The notes beneath the pieces are model-generated. The model searched no databases. It was not told the DNA's origin and saw nothing but the letters and a program-made list of their open reading frames with translations. The position numbers and the translations under genes were made by a program. Shown here one piece after another: positions 12,910-24,410 of a stretch of DNA of 64,000 nucleotides. The first letter of the stretch is position 1; every line of letters begins with the position of its first letter. The stretch is from Cannabis sativa (taxonomy: Eukaryota > Streptophyta > Magnoliopsida > Rosales > Cannabaceae), in the NCBI RefSeq assembly GCF_029168945.1, contig NC_083602.1, positions 62,702,600-62,766,599 on the forward strand, read 5' to 3'.

Positions 12910-13260
12910 ACATCCGATGCTGGTAAACTTTGCCAATGTCCTGGAAAGGACATAACACTTATCTAAGGTGTAAGAATACCTATCGCTGATTATACCATGT
13001 CAGTCTAAATCCAGTGTTCTGACAAATCAGGGAATAAACTTTTGAACATATAATTAAGATTATATTCCACTGTGTTGACAACACTATAATCATTAACAAA
13101 TTGATATGTTCTGGACTTAAATAGAATTCATACATTATGTACATATAATCATGAAACAAATCATGTGAACCATGCAACATTAAATGTTATTTCTGATCTA
13201 TATTAATAAGTAAATCTGATTATATTGATATGAGTTTTATTTAGGGCATAAAACCCAACA
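12910..13260 (-). repeat. Fragment of family A copia LTR (U3 end)
   Basis: About 350 bp correspond to the first part, in sense, of the family A LTR and end in ACCCAACA at 13260. They match the 24050-24410 region closely. The fragment is cut at 12909 by the Athila-like insertion, so the remainder should lie left of the window. It abuts a Tekay-like LTR remnant on the right. Confidence 0.85.
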
Positions 13261-13398
13261 TAGGGTTAGGTGGCTGCCTTCTATGGTGACACCTAGCAAG
13301 ATAATTCAGCAAGGATTTAGTTGAATTAACTCTTTTCAGTTAGGGAAAATTCAAGAAAAAGGAAAATTAGAAAGAAAAAAAAAAGACATTTCCCTTGA

Positions 13399-13481
<83 letters not shown>

Positions 13482-14948
13482 CGGCTGATACAAAACCAGA
13501 GGAAAGGTCATCTTTTTCTCCTCAATTTTCTAGAATTAAGCTAAGGATTAAGTGTTCTTGAAGTGGAGGTAAACCCTAGAACCCATGAATTTGTATTTTG
13601 AAGCTTTTTCTTTAGTTGAGTATGTGATTTTGTGAAATGAGGGCTGTTAGGGTTAGGTTATGTTGTAATTCGAATTCTGGGCTTAGTTTGAGTTGAAGGT
13701 AGTTTCTAGCAGCTGGTTTTAATGTTTGATTTAGGTTTTGTGCAAGTTTGAGCATAGAAACCTTAACTTTGTTCTTTAATGGCATGTTTGTTTATATTGA
13801 GTTTTTGTGGGAAATACTAGTTGGATTATGTTGTATATGCATTGTATAGGTGTTCTGGAAGGTTTGGTTGCATTTGGTGGAGGATTGAGCAAGAAATTAA
13901 AAATTTGGGGTGAACTGGTGCAAACCGGCTAACCGGTTTTGGTAGGGTCCTCGAATGCTCTATTTTCTCAATTCTCGTCCATTTCAGTGCCGTAGTTGGG
14001 TGTTTCCCTATTTCCTGAGTTAGTGTAATCCCTAGAGAATATAACAGAACCTAGAATTGTAGGTTCGGGTTTCCCAAGATTAGGGTTTCGATCATGTGAT
14101 TTACCTAGTTTTATTATGTGATTAGGGCATCCATCTAGCATGAGACTTTCCGTTCAGGTCGGCCAGCACACTTGAATCTGGAAAGAAGGTAAGAACTGCA
14201 TATAATGTGTGATATTAAATATCTGAGTGTGTGTATATGTTATGTGTATATGCATGCTTTAAATATTAAGTGCACTACCAACACTTGTACAGTTATGGTA
14301 CAGAGTGCATCGATATAGTGAATATTGTTTATGAGTACAGTACAGTGATACCAACACAAGTACAGAGAAGTGCTGAGGGTGTGTGGTATATCACTCAGTG
14401 GTACACAGGGTACGAAACAAACCCTACCAACACTCGTACACTGTGGTAGGTAGTGTATGTGGTATAGTAGTTGTACCCTAGTATGGAACGTTCTTACTTA
14501 TCTGTTAAGCCTTGTAAATAGGTGTATGGGGGCCTAAATACAAGTCGAAAATTATATGATATGTTATATGCTTTTCATACTGAGTCTGTCCACTCATAGT
14601 TCTGCTTCCATGTGTAGGTAAAGGAAATGTGAAAGCTGAACAGGAGTGAACCTGAGCTGGGATGAAGATGTACATGTCAAAGCAGCGCGATCTGGAGTGT
14701 TCGGTCTCGGGACATCTGGGAATACTATTTTGTAGTCGCTGTACGACCAGTTATGTATTTTAGTATATTGTGTATAAAAGCTTTTAAACGGGATCCCGAT
14801 ACTTATAAATAGGTTTCTAAATTATGAAGTTTATTGATTAATATAAAAGTTTTAATTTGACATATTTTTCAAAAAAATTCTTTGATTAGCAAAGATAGCA
14901 CTGTAATTGAAAAAGCAGTGTAGCGTGCCTAAACATTAGGGCGTTACA
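13261..14948 (+). repeat. Decayed Tekay-like gypsy LTR, 5' end missing
   Basis: The 3' half aligns by eye with the Tekay-like LTR at 43572-45803. Shared marks are the ACTGAGTCTGTC-ACTCA hairpin near 14579, TGTGTAGGTAAAGGAAA, GTACATGTC, CGGGATCCCGA, the TTGATTAGCAA stretch and the end GGGCGTTACA at 14948. The usual TGTAAAGCC start is absent because the copia LTR fragment replaces it at 13260. No primer site follows, so this is a solo or truncated LTR. It contains the CT microsatellite at 13402-13478 and three copies of a TACCAACAC..GTACA motif at about 14277, 14350 and 14426. Confidence 0.8.
13402..13478 (+). repeat. (CT)n microsatellite, about 38 units
   Basis: An uninterrupted CT run directly precedes GTTCGGCTG. 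In the intact Tekay-like LTR the corresponding site (about 44060-44095) is a short CTCTCTCT tract followed by TTTCGGCTGG. The microsatellite therefore probably expanded from an LTR seed. Confidence 0.95.
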
Positions 14949-15116
14949 ATCACCTTTTTTGATACTCTATTAGAGATGTCTCACTAAAAAAATGACACCT
15001 AATATTTTAATTTTATTTTAATATTTTAGCCTATTTTATAAAACTTTTAATCAAAATTTTCTATATTTTATTATAATTGGCCTTTTTTATAAATGTCAAA
15101 AAAAATTGTATTCTCT

Positions 15117-15124
15117 CCCCCCCC

Positions 15125-15156
<32 letters not shown>

Positions 15157-15157
15157 T
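15117..15157 (+). repeat. C16-T25 homopolymer tract
   Basis: Sixteen C followed by twenty-five T. It may be genuine or partly an assembly/sequencing length artefact. No coding role. Confidence 0.9.
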
Positions 15158-17259
15158 GTAATTATAGATAATATAGTCTCTATAGTTTTTTGTTTTTTTT
15201 TTGTCCTCTTTAAGTTTTAGATTTTCTATTTTTCTACTCAGTTTAGAATAGCTAATGTAAAATAACTAGGTAAAAATATAGATAAAGAGTTAAAAAAAAA
15301 TAATAAAAAAAAAAGATGTACAATAGAAGAGCTATAATAAAACAATTTTTAGCTGGTAGTTAAATACAGCTAAAAACTCTTGAGATTCTTTGACATTTTT
15401 ATTTTAACTCTTAGCAAATTTTTTACCTTTTATTGCTATTGTAAATGCATATAATTTTGTATTATATTCTTCATGTCTTCTATTTAATTAATAAGTGTAA
15501 AAATATTTGTCAAAAAAATAAAAATAAAAAATAAGTGTAAAAATAAACAAATAAATAAATATAACATAACATAATATAATAATATTTTATTATTTGTGTA
15601 TTATAAATAAATTATTTAAATTATATAGAAAAAAGTATAAAAAGTTGATGTATGGTGTAAAATAAATGTGTGAGATAAAAAAAAAATTGGTAAGAATTTT
15701 GAAAAATAGATTGAAAAAGTCATTGGGAGTGTTCTCATCTACTTATCTATTTTTCTTATAATAAAAATATATGTCCTACCCTATAAGTAACATCTTTATT
15801 TATTGTTATTGTATACATTATTACTTTAATAGATCAATTTAAATTTTGTTTGTTTATACTTAATACTTAGAAAATTATTTCTCTATTTTCAATGGTTTTT
15901 TTATTAACTAGATAAATAATTTTATAGTTTTTAAGGTTTTTTTTAACTAATTTATTAAAATCTTTAATCAACTATGTTAAATAAAAAAAAAATTATTAGT
16001 TTATATTATTTGTGAAATTTTAACAATAAAATAAAATTACTACAGAGTTTTCTATTTATCGCTCCTTAGGGTAAATAAAAATAAATTGATTAAAAAAACT
16101 AATTTTTTCTCTTCAAATTCTAAAATATGAATTAAATTATGCACTCTGAAATTTCAAAATTGTTAAAAATTCTCCTTAAATTATTAAGATTGTAGATTTA
16201 AAGATTTTTGTCTAATTTTACTAATAAAATTATGACGTTAATGAATGTTCAGAAGACATAATTTAGTATATATGAAAGCTCAGAGGACACATTTGATAGA
16301 TGAACAATTGTCACGTTAGTAAAATTAAATGGAATTGGACAGAAATCCTTAATTCCAACAATAGCAATAGTTCGAGGAAAATTTTTAGTGGCCTGAAAAG
16401 TTCAGAAGGCAAAATTCGCAATAGTTCATTTCTTTTATTTATTTTTTTAATGAACCATTTAAGTTGTTTTAGTAATGTACTAATTGACATATTGAAATTT
16501 ATAATTAAAAATAAAAAACTTTATAAAAAACTATTAATTTGATACTGTGATATATATAAATTGAATAGAAAAAATTGTATGGCCACTAATTTATATTTAT
16601 AACGACTAATCAAACAATAAAATTATAATTAATTTAGTGTATAACCAAAGGTAATATTTATTTTCTAAAATAATTTTCTTGTGATTTTTAAATGAGAATA
16701 TAAATAATTATAATTAAAAATAATCACTAAAATTATAAAATAATAATAAAATTATTATTAAATATAATTAATTCTTTTTAAAATATACCTATAAATTGAT
16801 GGTGATGTTTATCAATTTTAAATTACAATTTTATATTAATTAAAAGAAAATATCTACATAAATTTAATAAGATTTTTTTAATAAAAAAGCCACAAGAGAA
16901 ATGTGAAATTGCACATAAAAAGAAATAGTATATAAATATATTTATTTATATAAAAGTCTTCTATATAGGCCCTTCATTTCATTGTCTTGCTCTTCTTTTC
17001 TTTTTAAATTATCTTCACACGCCAGCAAATCAATTTGTTGTCTTTTACATCACCAATCAAATTCGTTAATATTTATAATAACATCAAAATACATATCAAA
17101 GTTACATCTGGTCAATTTTTTTAACTCTTTATTTATTGATAAATATTGCACGAGGCGGCTTAACATTGACATTAATTTATATCACGAATTTTTCTTTCTT
17201 TTTTTTTTTTTTTTTTTTTTTTATCTCATTCGCTTAATACTTTTTCCAATTTTTATCTT

Positions 17260-17652
17260 AGAATTTAGATAAAGTGGGATTAAAGTATATGAAATTCTAT
17301 TTCAAAATTAATTGTTAATAGGAAGAATAATTTATTTATCTTATATATTCTATTATCTTTTCACACATTAGTAATGCGGGACTGTCTAATATCCTCTCTT
17401 AAAATGGTAGCTATTTTTATTTTCTCACTATTTTGGACAACTCAATTATAAACAATTCTTTTTTAGCTCACTTCACCTAATTACAAGTAGTTCTTTTGCT
17501 TTATTTTTTGGATTGGTATTTTTTATTGGATTTATGGTGTTTTTTTTTTTTTTTGCCTCACTATCCTCGAATTGCAAGGTTTTTTTTTTTTTTCTCTTGA
17601 ATCAATTATTTTAGATTTTTGGTGGTTTTTTTTTTGGATCTACTTCGATCAA

Positions 17653-17689
<37 letters not shown>

Positions 17690-17860
17690 TTGGTGAGATA
17701 GTCGTTAGAGGTTTTTATTTATTTCTTTTTGATATGATACCATGTTAGAATTTAGGATTAGGTGAATGAGATTTTATCTCAAAACTTATGGCTATGGGAG
17801 GAGTAGCCCATTCGTCTTATATATTCTATTATCTTTCCACACATTAGTAATGTGGGACTC
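17260..17860 (+). repeat. Pair of diverged direct repeats about 490 bp apart
   Basis: Copies at 17260-17384 and 17747-17860 share AGAATTTAG at their start and, at their end, TCTTATATATTCTATTATCT plus CACACATTAGTAATG-GGGACT. The second is preceded by GATACCATGTTAGAATTTAGG, a form often seen at ends of decayed dispersed repeats. They could be the two ends of a small non-autonomous element or a segmental duplication. Confidence 0.55.
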
Positions 17861-18278
17861 TAGCAATTTAAAAAAAAAAGTACTTTCTATGAGTTTGGGA
17901 GAATAGGTAAGTGTTGTATCATTTGTAATGTCAATATTTATCAAAGTTGGCGAGTCGGTGAATCTATGCCAAATATATCCACTAGCTTCGGGTTATGTAT
18001 CTCAATAGTGTTGTTTGAACAATTTATTATCTTCGTGTATCCAGAAGATCCAAGTGGACATAGAGCTAGGCTTTGTGCCCTAAATAAAAGTCTTTTTTTC
18101 AATTAATCTTTTATATTCATTAATCAATAAAGAAATAGATTTATTTTCATTATTTATTTGTTGTGTTATTTGGTTCATATGATCATTTATTTATTTATTT
18201 GATTTATAATTCATCCAAATCCTTATCACATTGATATTCTTATTTGTTGTGTTGTCAACACAGTGGAAAGTAATCAAG

Positions 18279-18712
18279 TGTGACAGTCAGTAGTCCCGTG
18301 ATCCGTAAGGGGAAATACCGGGTAAGCTGTGCAATCCCACACCGCCTGGGGAAGGTCAAGTGGGATGATTCTGAGACTGTGTAGGTATGGGACTACACAG
18401 TTGAAGAGGGCTTAAATGGATTGATTGGTACTACCTATGTCAACAAGGTGCATCTTGTTTTTCGGTAGCCCATCTCAAAAGAACTCCACAGTTAAGCGTG
18501 CTTGGCTTGGAGCAATTTCAAGGATGGGTGACCTCTTGGGAAGTTTTCCTAGGAAGCGTGTGAGTGAGGACAAAGCACGCTGGAAACACTCGTGTTGGTC
18601 TGTAGGGTCAGTCATCAATCCAGGAAGCAGCCAAAGTGACGTACTCGTGTATAAGAGCCATTTATTCCGTGGGTGTAAGGACCCAATGGAGGCTTGAAGC
18701 GGGGACGTTACA
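18279..18712 (+). mobile_element. Cassandra-like TRIM solo LTR carrying 5S rRNA-derived sequence
   Basis: A 434 bp unit with ends TGTGACAGTC and GGGACGTTACA is flanked on both sides by TCAAG (18274-18278 and 18713-18717), a clean 5 bp target duplication. Its centre (about 18426-18550) is recognisably 5S rRNA: GTTAAGCGTGCTTGG (box A region) and AGGATGGGTGACCTC (box C region) are near perfect. LTRs with embedded 5S sequence are the hallmark of Cassandra elements, which use RNA polymerase III. No internal region or second LTR is present, so this is a solo LTR. Confidence 0.88.
18426..18550 (+). promoter_or_regulatory. 5S rRNA-like pol III internal promoter inside the Cassandra LTR
   Basis: About 120 bp align with plant 5S rRNA. 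The best-kept parts are the internal control elements: box A at 18491-18505 and box C with the intermediate element at 18521-18535. The 5' third is strongly diverged. It is not a functional 5S gene, since the ends of the rRNA fold are not kept, but the promoter part could still bind TFIIIA. Confidence 0.75.
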
Positions 18713-18721
18713 TCAAGATTG

Positions 18722-20600
18722 TGTTGGAAATTATTTTACCAGGATCTTAGATCTACTCACAAGTATGTTTATTAACATCCTAAATATGAACTTTCTAAAA
18801 CGATGAAATAAACACATATAAAGTTTAGGAAACCTTACATTGGGTGCAGCGGAATAATATGACTTCTTCCGTTCAGATATCTAGCCCTTGATTCCTTTCT
18901 GTAGCAGAGCATTATCAATATCTGAACCTGGATCTCTTTCTCTGAATCTTTGACACTGAAACTCCTTCTTGCTGAAAGTCTTTCTTCACGATCTTCCTCA
19001 CTATGGTTGAGGTATCACTTGCTGTGTGTGGGCACTACTCTTACACTAAGAATTTCGAAATTCAAGAGGGAAGAAAGAGAGAGGGAGTGGTCAGTCAGAT
19101 AGGGAGAGAGAAGGCTCAGGTTTTTCTGAATCAGAAGTGTAATTTTCCTGAAGCCTTCACTATCTATTTATAGCATTCCACTAGGGTTAGGTTTGAATTA
19201 TTTGGCATTAAAATAATGAAAATATAAGTTTAAATTCCCTACAAAAGTGGCCGGCCATGCATAGTGGATTTGGGTCTCACTTTTTGCAATTTTGTAGTTT
19301 TATCTTTTCTGCATCTGATTTTCTCAAAAACGCCAATTTTCTAATTCAACCATTTAAATGCCAATTCTAGCTATTTATAACTATAAATAATTATTAAATA
19401 ATATTGTCATTTATCATATTTATTAATTGAACCATACAAAGTATCATAATTAACAAATATGCCCCTAAAACTCTTTCTTTACAATTTCGCCCTTACTTAG
19501 TGAAAAATTCACAAATGGACATAGTCTAAATTGAGAATTATAATTGATTAATCAAAACCAATTACACGAGTCTTACAAGCAATATTATCTCAACTAGTGC
19601 GGGGACCATGGGTCTATATAACCGAGCTTCCAATAAGTAGATCAAGAATTTATTACTAAAATTCACTAACTTAATAATTCTTCGTTGAATCCACGCATAG
19701 AACTTAGAATTGCACTCTCAGTATAATAGAATGCTCTATATGTTCCACCATATAGACACATCATTAGTTATCCATTGTTATAATCCTAATTTGATCAATG
19801 ATCCTCTATATGAATGATCTACACTGTAAAGGGATTAGATTACCATTACACCCTACAATGTATTTAATCCTTAAAACACTTAACCCCGTATAAATGATAT
19901 TTCAGCTTATGTGAAATGAGATCTCCACCATTTATTTTCGTTTGGTCAAGCTCGAAGGAGATCATCCCTTACTTACTATTCGCCAGATAGAAGCTATAGA
20001 TTCCATGTTAATGTTAGCGCTCCCACTCAATTGCACTACCGTGTTCCCAAAATGTACGTATCACCCTGACCTAAAAGTAGGCTTAACTAACAAATCAAAG
20101 AACACGAATAGCCTCCTGAGATTGAGCCTAATCATAACAGGATTAAGATCATTTGATCTAGGATCAACTAGGCGATATTGACTTGAATAGATATTACGGT
20201 AAGTTTAATAAATCTAAGTCAAAGTTCAATATCGGTCCCTTCCGATGCATACTCCATGCATCCAACCTGAGCTTTACTTTAACCAATGCTCTCGAAAGAA
20301 CATAGCACTTCTCCAAATGCAAGTAAACTCGGTTGTAGATTATCATATCAGTAAAACCCTATGTCTGATAAATCTAGGAAACTTTATTCACATAGTCATG
20401 TTTACTTTCCAATGTGTTGACAACACAATAAACAGGATCAAGTATGTGAAAAGGTTTTCAGATGAATTTATACATTATGTACATATAATCATGAAATAAA
20501 TCATGTGAACCATGCAACATTAAATGTTATTTCTGGTCTATATTAATAAGTAAATCTGATTATATTGAAATGAGTTTTATTTAGGGCATAAAACCGAACA
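18722..20600 (-). repeat. Solo LTR of copia family A with 5 bp target duplication
   Basis: This 1,879 bp LTR is flanked by GATTG at 18717-18721 and at 20601-20605. No internal sequence or second LTR adjoins it, so it arose by LTR-LTR recombination. Its end is CCGAACA, one change from the CCCAACA of other copies. A TATA box is at 19165-19172 on the minus strand. Confidence 0.92.
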
Positions 20601-22068
20601 GATTGTGTGATTAAATGTATGCCTATGATTTATTACTACACAAGGTTTAACTGATAGGATAATCTACAATGTAGCATTCTTGCACCTTGGATAAGTACTA
20701 TGTCCTTTCCAGGGCATTGGTTAAAGTAAGCTTGGGTTGGATGTATGGTGTATGCATCGGAAGAGACTGTTATTGAACTTGGATAAGATATAATAAATTT
20801 ACCGTAATATCTATTCAATTTAATATCACCTACTTGATCTTAGATCAAATGATCTCAATCTTGAGATGGTTAGGTTCTAGTTCAGTTGCATTATTTGTGT
20901 TCTTCAATCTGTTCGTTAAAGTCGACCAGTAGTTCTTCCTGTGACATATAGATTAAGGACATGGTAGTTCAATTGAGTGGGAGCGCTAATCATAGATACA
21001 AAATCTATTTCTTCTACCGGACATAGAAGTGAAACGATGATTTCCTTCGAGCTTGGCTTAATAGAGATAAATGGTTGAGTACTCATTTCAGTGATTATAT
21101 TAGCTCACTAAAATATCATTTATAAGTAGCTAAGTGTTTATGGATTTAATACATTGAAGGGTGTAACGGTAAATTTATCCCTACTCAATGTAGATCATCT
21201 ATAGAGGATCATTGATTGTTAGGATTATAATAAATGGATAATTCATAGCGTATCTATATCGTGGAACATATAGAGCGTTCTATATAATTGCGAGTGCAAT
21301 TCTAAATCTATAGTGGTGCAAGAAGGAATTAATAAGTTAGAGAATTTACTTGGTAAATTCTAGGTCTGCTTATTGGAAGCTCGGTTATATAGGCCCATGG
21401 TCCCCATACTAGTTGAAACAAACTTCTTGTAAGACTCAGTTAATTGATTTTCATTAATCAATTATAATTCTAAATTACACTATGCCTTATTTATGAATTT
21501 TCACTAAGTTATGGCTTGATTGTAAAGAAATAGGATTTTAGGGTTTATTTATTAATTAAGAGACTTTGTGGAGTCTAATTAATAAATAATATAAATGACA
21601 ATTTTATTTGATAATTACTTATAATTATTAAATAAATCGTTTTGACATTTATAGGATAGAATTAGAAATATGGTATTTGTGAAATAAAAGATAAATGGTT
21701 GAGAAAAATAGTAAAAATATAATTAGTGTAGGGCCCACATCATGGTCGGCCACTAAGTCCCTATTTTTGCTATTATTTTATCATTTTTTTATTCCATATA
21801 ATTCAATCCTAACCCTAAGTGAATTAGTATAAAAAGAAAAGAATAGTCTCATAATTCAACTAATGACTCAAAACCTAGTTTACATCTTCTCAGACAACTA
21901 GAGAGTTTTGAGACTTCTTCTTCTTCTTCCTAATTTCAAAATCCTAGAGAGTTCTTCACATTAAATTCTCTGATTCTTAGTGATTGAGTGCATGCCAACC
22001 TATAGCAAGTTAGTCCTCAATCATAGTGTGCAAGATTGTGAAGAATCCAAATAACTGAAGGAGTGTCG

Positions 22069-24410
22069 TGTTGGAAATATTTTACCAGGATCTAGATTTA
22101 CTAACAAGTATGTTGCATTAACATCGTAAATATGAATATCTCTAAAATAATGAAATTAAACACATAAGAGTTTAAAAAACCTTACATTGGTTGCAGCGAA
22201 ATAATATGATTCCTTTCGCTCAGATTCCTAACTCTTGTTCCTTTCTGTCGCAGAGTATTACCAAGATTTGAGCCTAGATCTCTTTCTCTCCTTCGGGTTT
22301 GGTTACCACCATCTTACTCACTATGAGTGAGTACTTGACTTGCTATGTGTGGGCATGGCACTCTTTCACTCAAGGTTCGAATATGAAGAATAATGAAGGA
22401 GGGTTTGAATCACTATAGAAGGTGTCTCTCATCTACTAGTTGTAAGAGAATGAAAACTAGATTTTGGCAGGTTGAAAATCAATTGTTAGTTCGATGAGAT
22501 GAGAGCATCATGTTCCTTTTATCGTGTTTCAACTAGGGTTTAGGGTTGAATTATATGGATTAAAAAGAATAAAATATTGGGCAAAAATAACACTAAGGTT
22601 GACCATCAATAGGACCATTCTCTAGTTACAATTTTACCACTTTATTTCAACCACATATTCTTCTTTCAATAATACTATGGTGGCGTTTGGTAACACCTTT
22701 TTAATCACTTTTCTATTTTTAAAATTGAAAAAGTGAAAATATTTTTCAAAAACATGTTCTATAAAACTATTATTACTTTTCAATTTTTTAATTGAGAATC
22801 AAAATTTTAAAAACAAAAAAAATTATTTTCAATATTTTTTTAATCAATATTTTGTACTTCGATCAGACCCGGACCCAAATCATCCCACGGCCCTGGTGCT
22901 GAACCCGTCCTCTGACCTTAACCCGAATTCAATCCCGAACCTAGACCCGACGTAAATAAAATCAAAAAATAAAAATAAAAATAAACTTTACAAAACACAC
23001 TTTTGTTTTCTGTTTTTAAAATTAAAAAAAACAAAAGTGGTTACAGAACGCATTTTTAAAAACAAAAATTTTACTTTCATTTTGTGATTAAAAAATTAAA
23101 AAACAAAAGTGTTACCAAACGGCACCTATATTTCAAATTCAATCTCATAAATGCCAAAACTATTTATTTAATAATTATAATTAATTATCAAATAAAATTA
23201 CCATTTATATTATTAATTAATTAGAGCATACAAAGTCTCTTAATTACTAAATTAACCCCAAAACCTCTTTTCTTCACAATTAAGCCCTTGCTTAGTGAAA
23301 ATTCATAAATAAGACATAGTCTAGTTTTAGAATTAAAATTGATTAATTAAAATCTATTGACTAAGTCTACAAGAAGTATTATCTCAACTAGTGAGGGGAC
23401 CATGCCCTATATAACCGAGCTTTTAATAAGTAGATTTAGAATTCACCAAGTTAATTCTTAAACTTATCAATTTCGTCTTGCGCCACTATAGATTTGGAAT
23501 TGAATAGCACTCTCAATTATATAGAACGCTCTATATGTACCACGATATAGATACATTATGATTATCCATTGTTACAGTCCTAATAGTCAAAGATCCTCTA
23601 TAGATGATCTACACTGAATAGGGATAAATTTACCATTCTACCCTTCAATGTATTTATCCTTAAAACACTTAGCTACTTATAAATGATATTTCAGTAAACT
23701 AATATAATCACTGAAATGAGGCCTCAATCATTTATTTTTATCCAACCAAGCTCGAAGAAAATCATTGTTTCACTTCTAAATACTTATAGAAGCTATAGAT
23801 TCCATATCTATGATCAATGCTCCCACTCAATTGAACTACCATATTCCCAAGATGTAAATATCTGCCAGAACCATTGGTTAGCTTCCACGAACGACTTAAA
23901 AAAATAAATAATACAACTAAGCTGAACCTAACCATATCAGGATTAAGATCCATAGACCTAAGATCAACCATTGATATTGACTTAGAAAAATATAACGGTA
24001 AATTTATGATATCTTATCCAAGATCAATATCGGTCCCTTCCAATGTATACTCCACACATCTGATACTGGCAAACTTTACCAATGCCCTAGAAAGGACATA
24101 ACACTTATCCAAGGTGTAAGTATACCTTATCACCGATTATCATGGCAGTCTAAATCCAATGAATTGACAATTCATAAGAATTAAACTTTTGAACATATAA
24201 TCATGATTATATTCCACTGTGCTGACGACACTATAATCATGAACAAATATATATATTTATATATGTTCTGCACTTAATAGAATTTATACATTAAACATAA
24301 TCATGAATAAATCATGTGAACCATGCAACTTAAAATGATTTATGATCTTTTATTAATTAGTAAATCTGATTATTTTGAAATGAGTTTTATTTAGGGCACA
24401 AGACCCAATA
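22069..24410 (-). repeat. Family A LTR1 (3' LTR), old copy with a MITE
   Basis: This diverged family A LTR is 2,342 bp long because it contains the MITE at 22679-23126. Its terminal ACA has become ATA at 24408-24410. It is followed by the family polypurine tract AACTCCCACTT, which marks it as the 3' LTR of a minus-strand element. Confidence 0.85.
22679..23126. mobile_element. MITE-like element, 448 bp with 18 bp terminal inverted repeats
   Basis: The left end is GGTGGCGTTTGGTAACAC. The right end is its inverted repeat with one mismatch (GTGTTACCAAACGGCACC). TAT flanks both sides (22676-22678, 23127-23129), suggesting a 3 bp target duplication, and sister LTRs lack the segment. An internal palindrome at about 22999-23040 has CACTTTTGTTTT arms, and the centre (about 22862-22950) is GC-richer with repeated ACCCG motifs. 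There is no transposase, and the superfamily is not decided. Confidence 0.8.

Larger units (their letters stand above)
14949..18066. other. AT-rich intergenic stretch without genes
   Basis: About 3.1 kb with very high A+T and many homopolymer runs. Notable pieces are a C16-T25 tract (15117-15157), a T run at about 17199-17222, an (ATT)n run at about 17654-17690, and two related copies of a 115-125 bp sequence at 17260-17384 and 17747-17860. ORFs of 80 and 96 codons here are rich in Phe, Ile, Asn and Lys, resemble nothing I know, and look like chance. Confidence 0.7.
18067..22068 (+). repeat. Old plus-strand family A LTR, split by two insertions and 3'-truncated
   Basis: Pieces at 18067-18278, 18713-18721 and 20601-22068 join into one family A LTR in plus orientation. 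It starts with a diverged TGTGCCCTAAATAAAAG and covers the TATA/R region. Against the copy at 26203-28093 it lacks about the last 190 bp and stops at GAGTGTCG next to the LTR at 22069. It is clearly more diverged than other copies. It was entered first by a Cassandra-like LTR or by the family A solo LTR at 18722; their order is not resolvable from the sites. Confidence 0.8.

Noticed and set aside
13326..13511. Minus-strand ORF with a long Arg-Glu repeat
   Set aside because: It is the translation of the CT microsatellite and adjacent LTR sequence.
16300..17272. ORFs of 80 and 96 codons in the AT-rich region
   Set aside because: Low-complexity Phe/Ile/Asn/Lys composition and a homopolymer-encoded Phe run; no start context or homology recognised.
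18426..18550. A functional 5S rRNA gene
   Set aside because: Only the internal promoter boxes are well kept; the 5' third and the pairing ends have diverged, and the sequence lies inside a TG/CA unit with a target duplication, so it is part of a Cassandra-like LTR.
20245..20499. An 84-codon ORF also seen at 26304-26558
   Set aside because: It recurs only because both copies lie in family A LTRs, on opposite strands; there are no domain features, and it shifts or breaks in other LTR copies.
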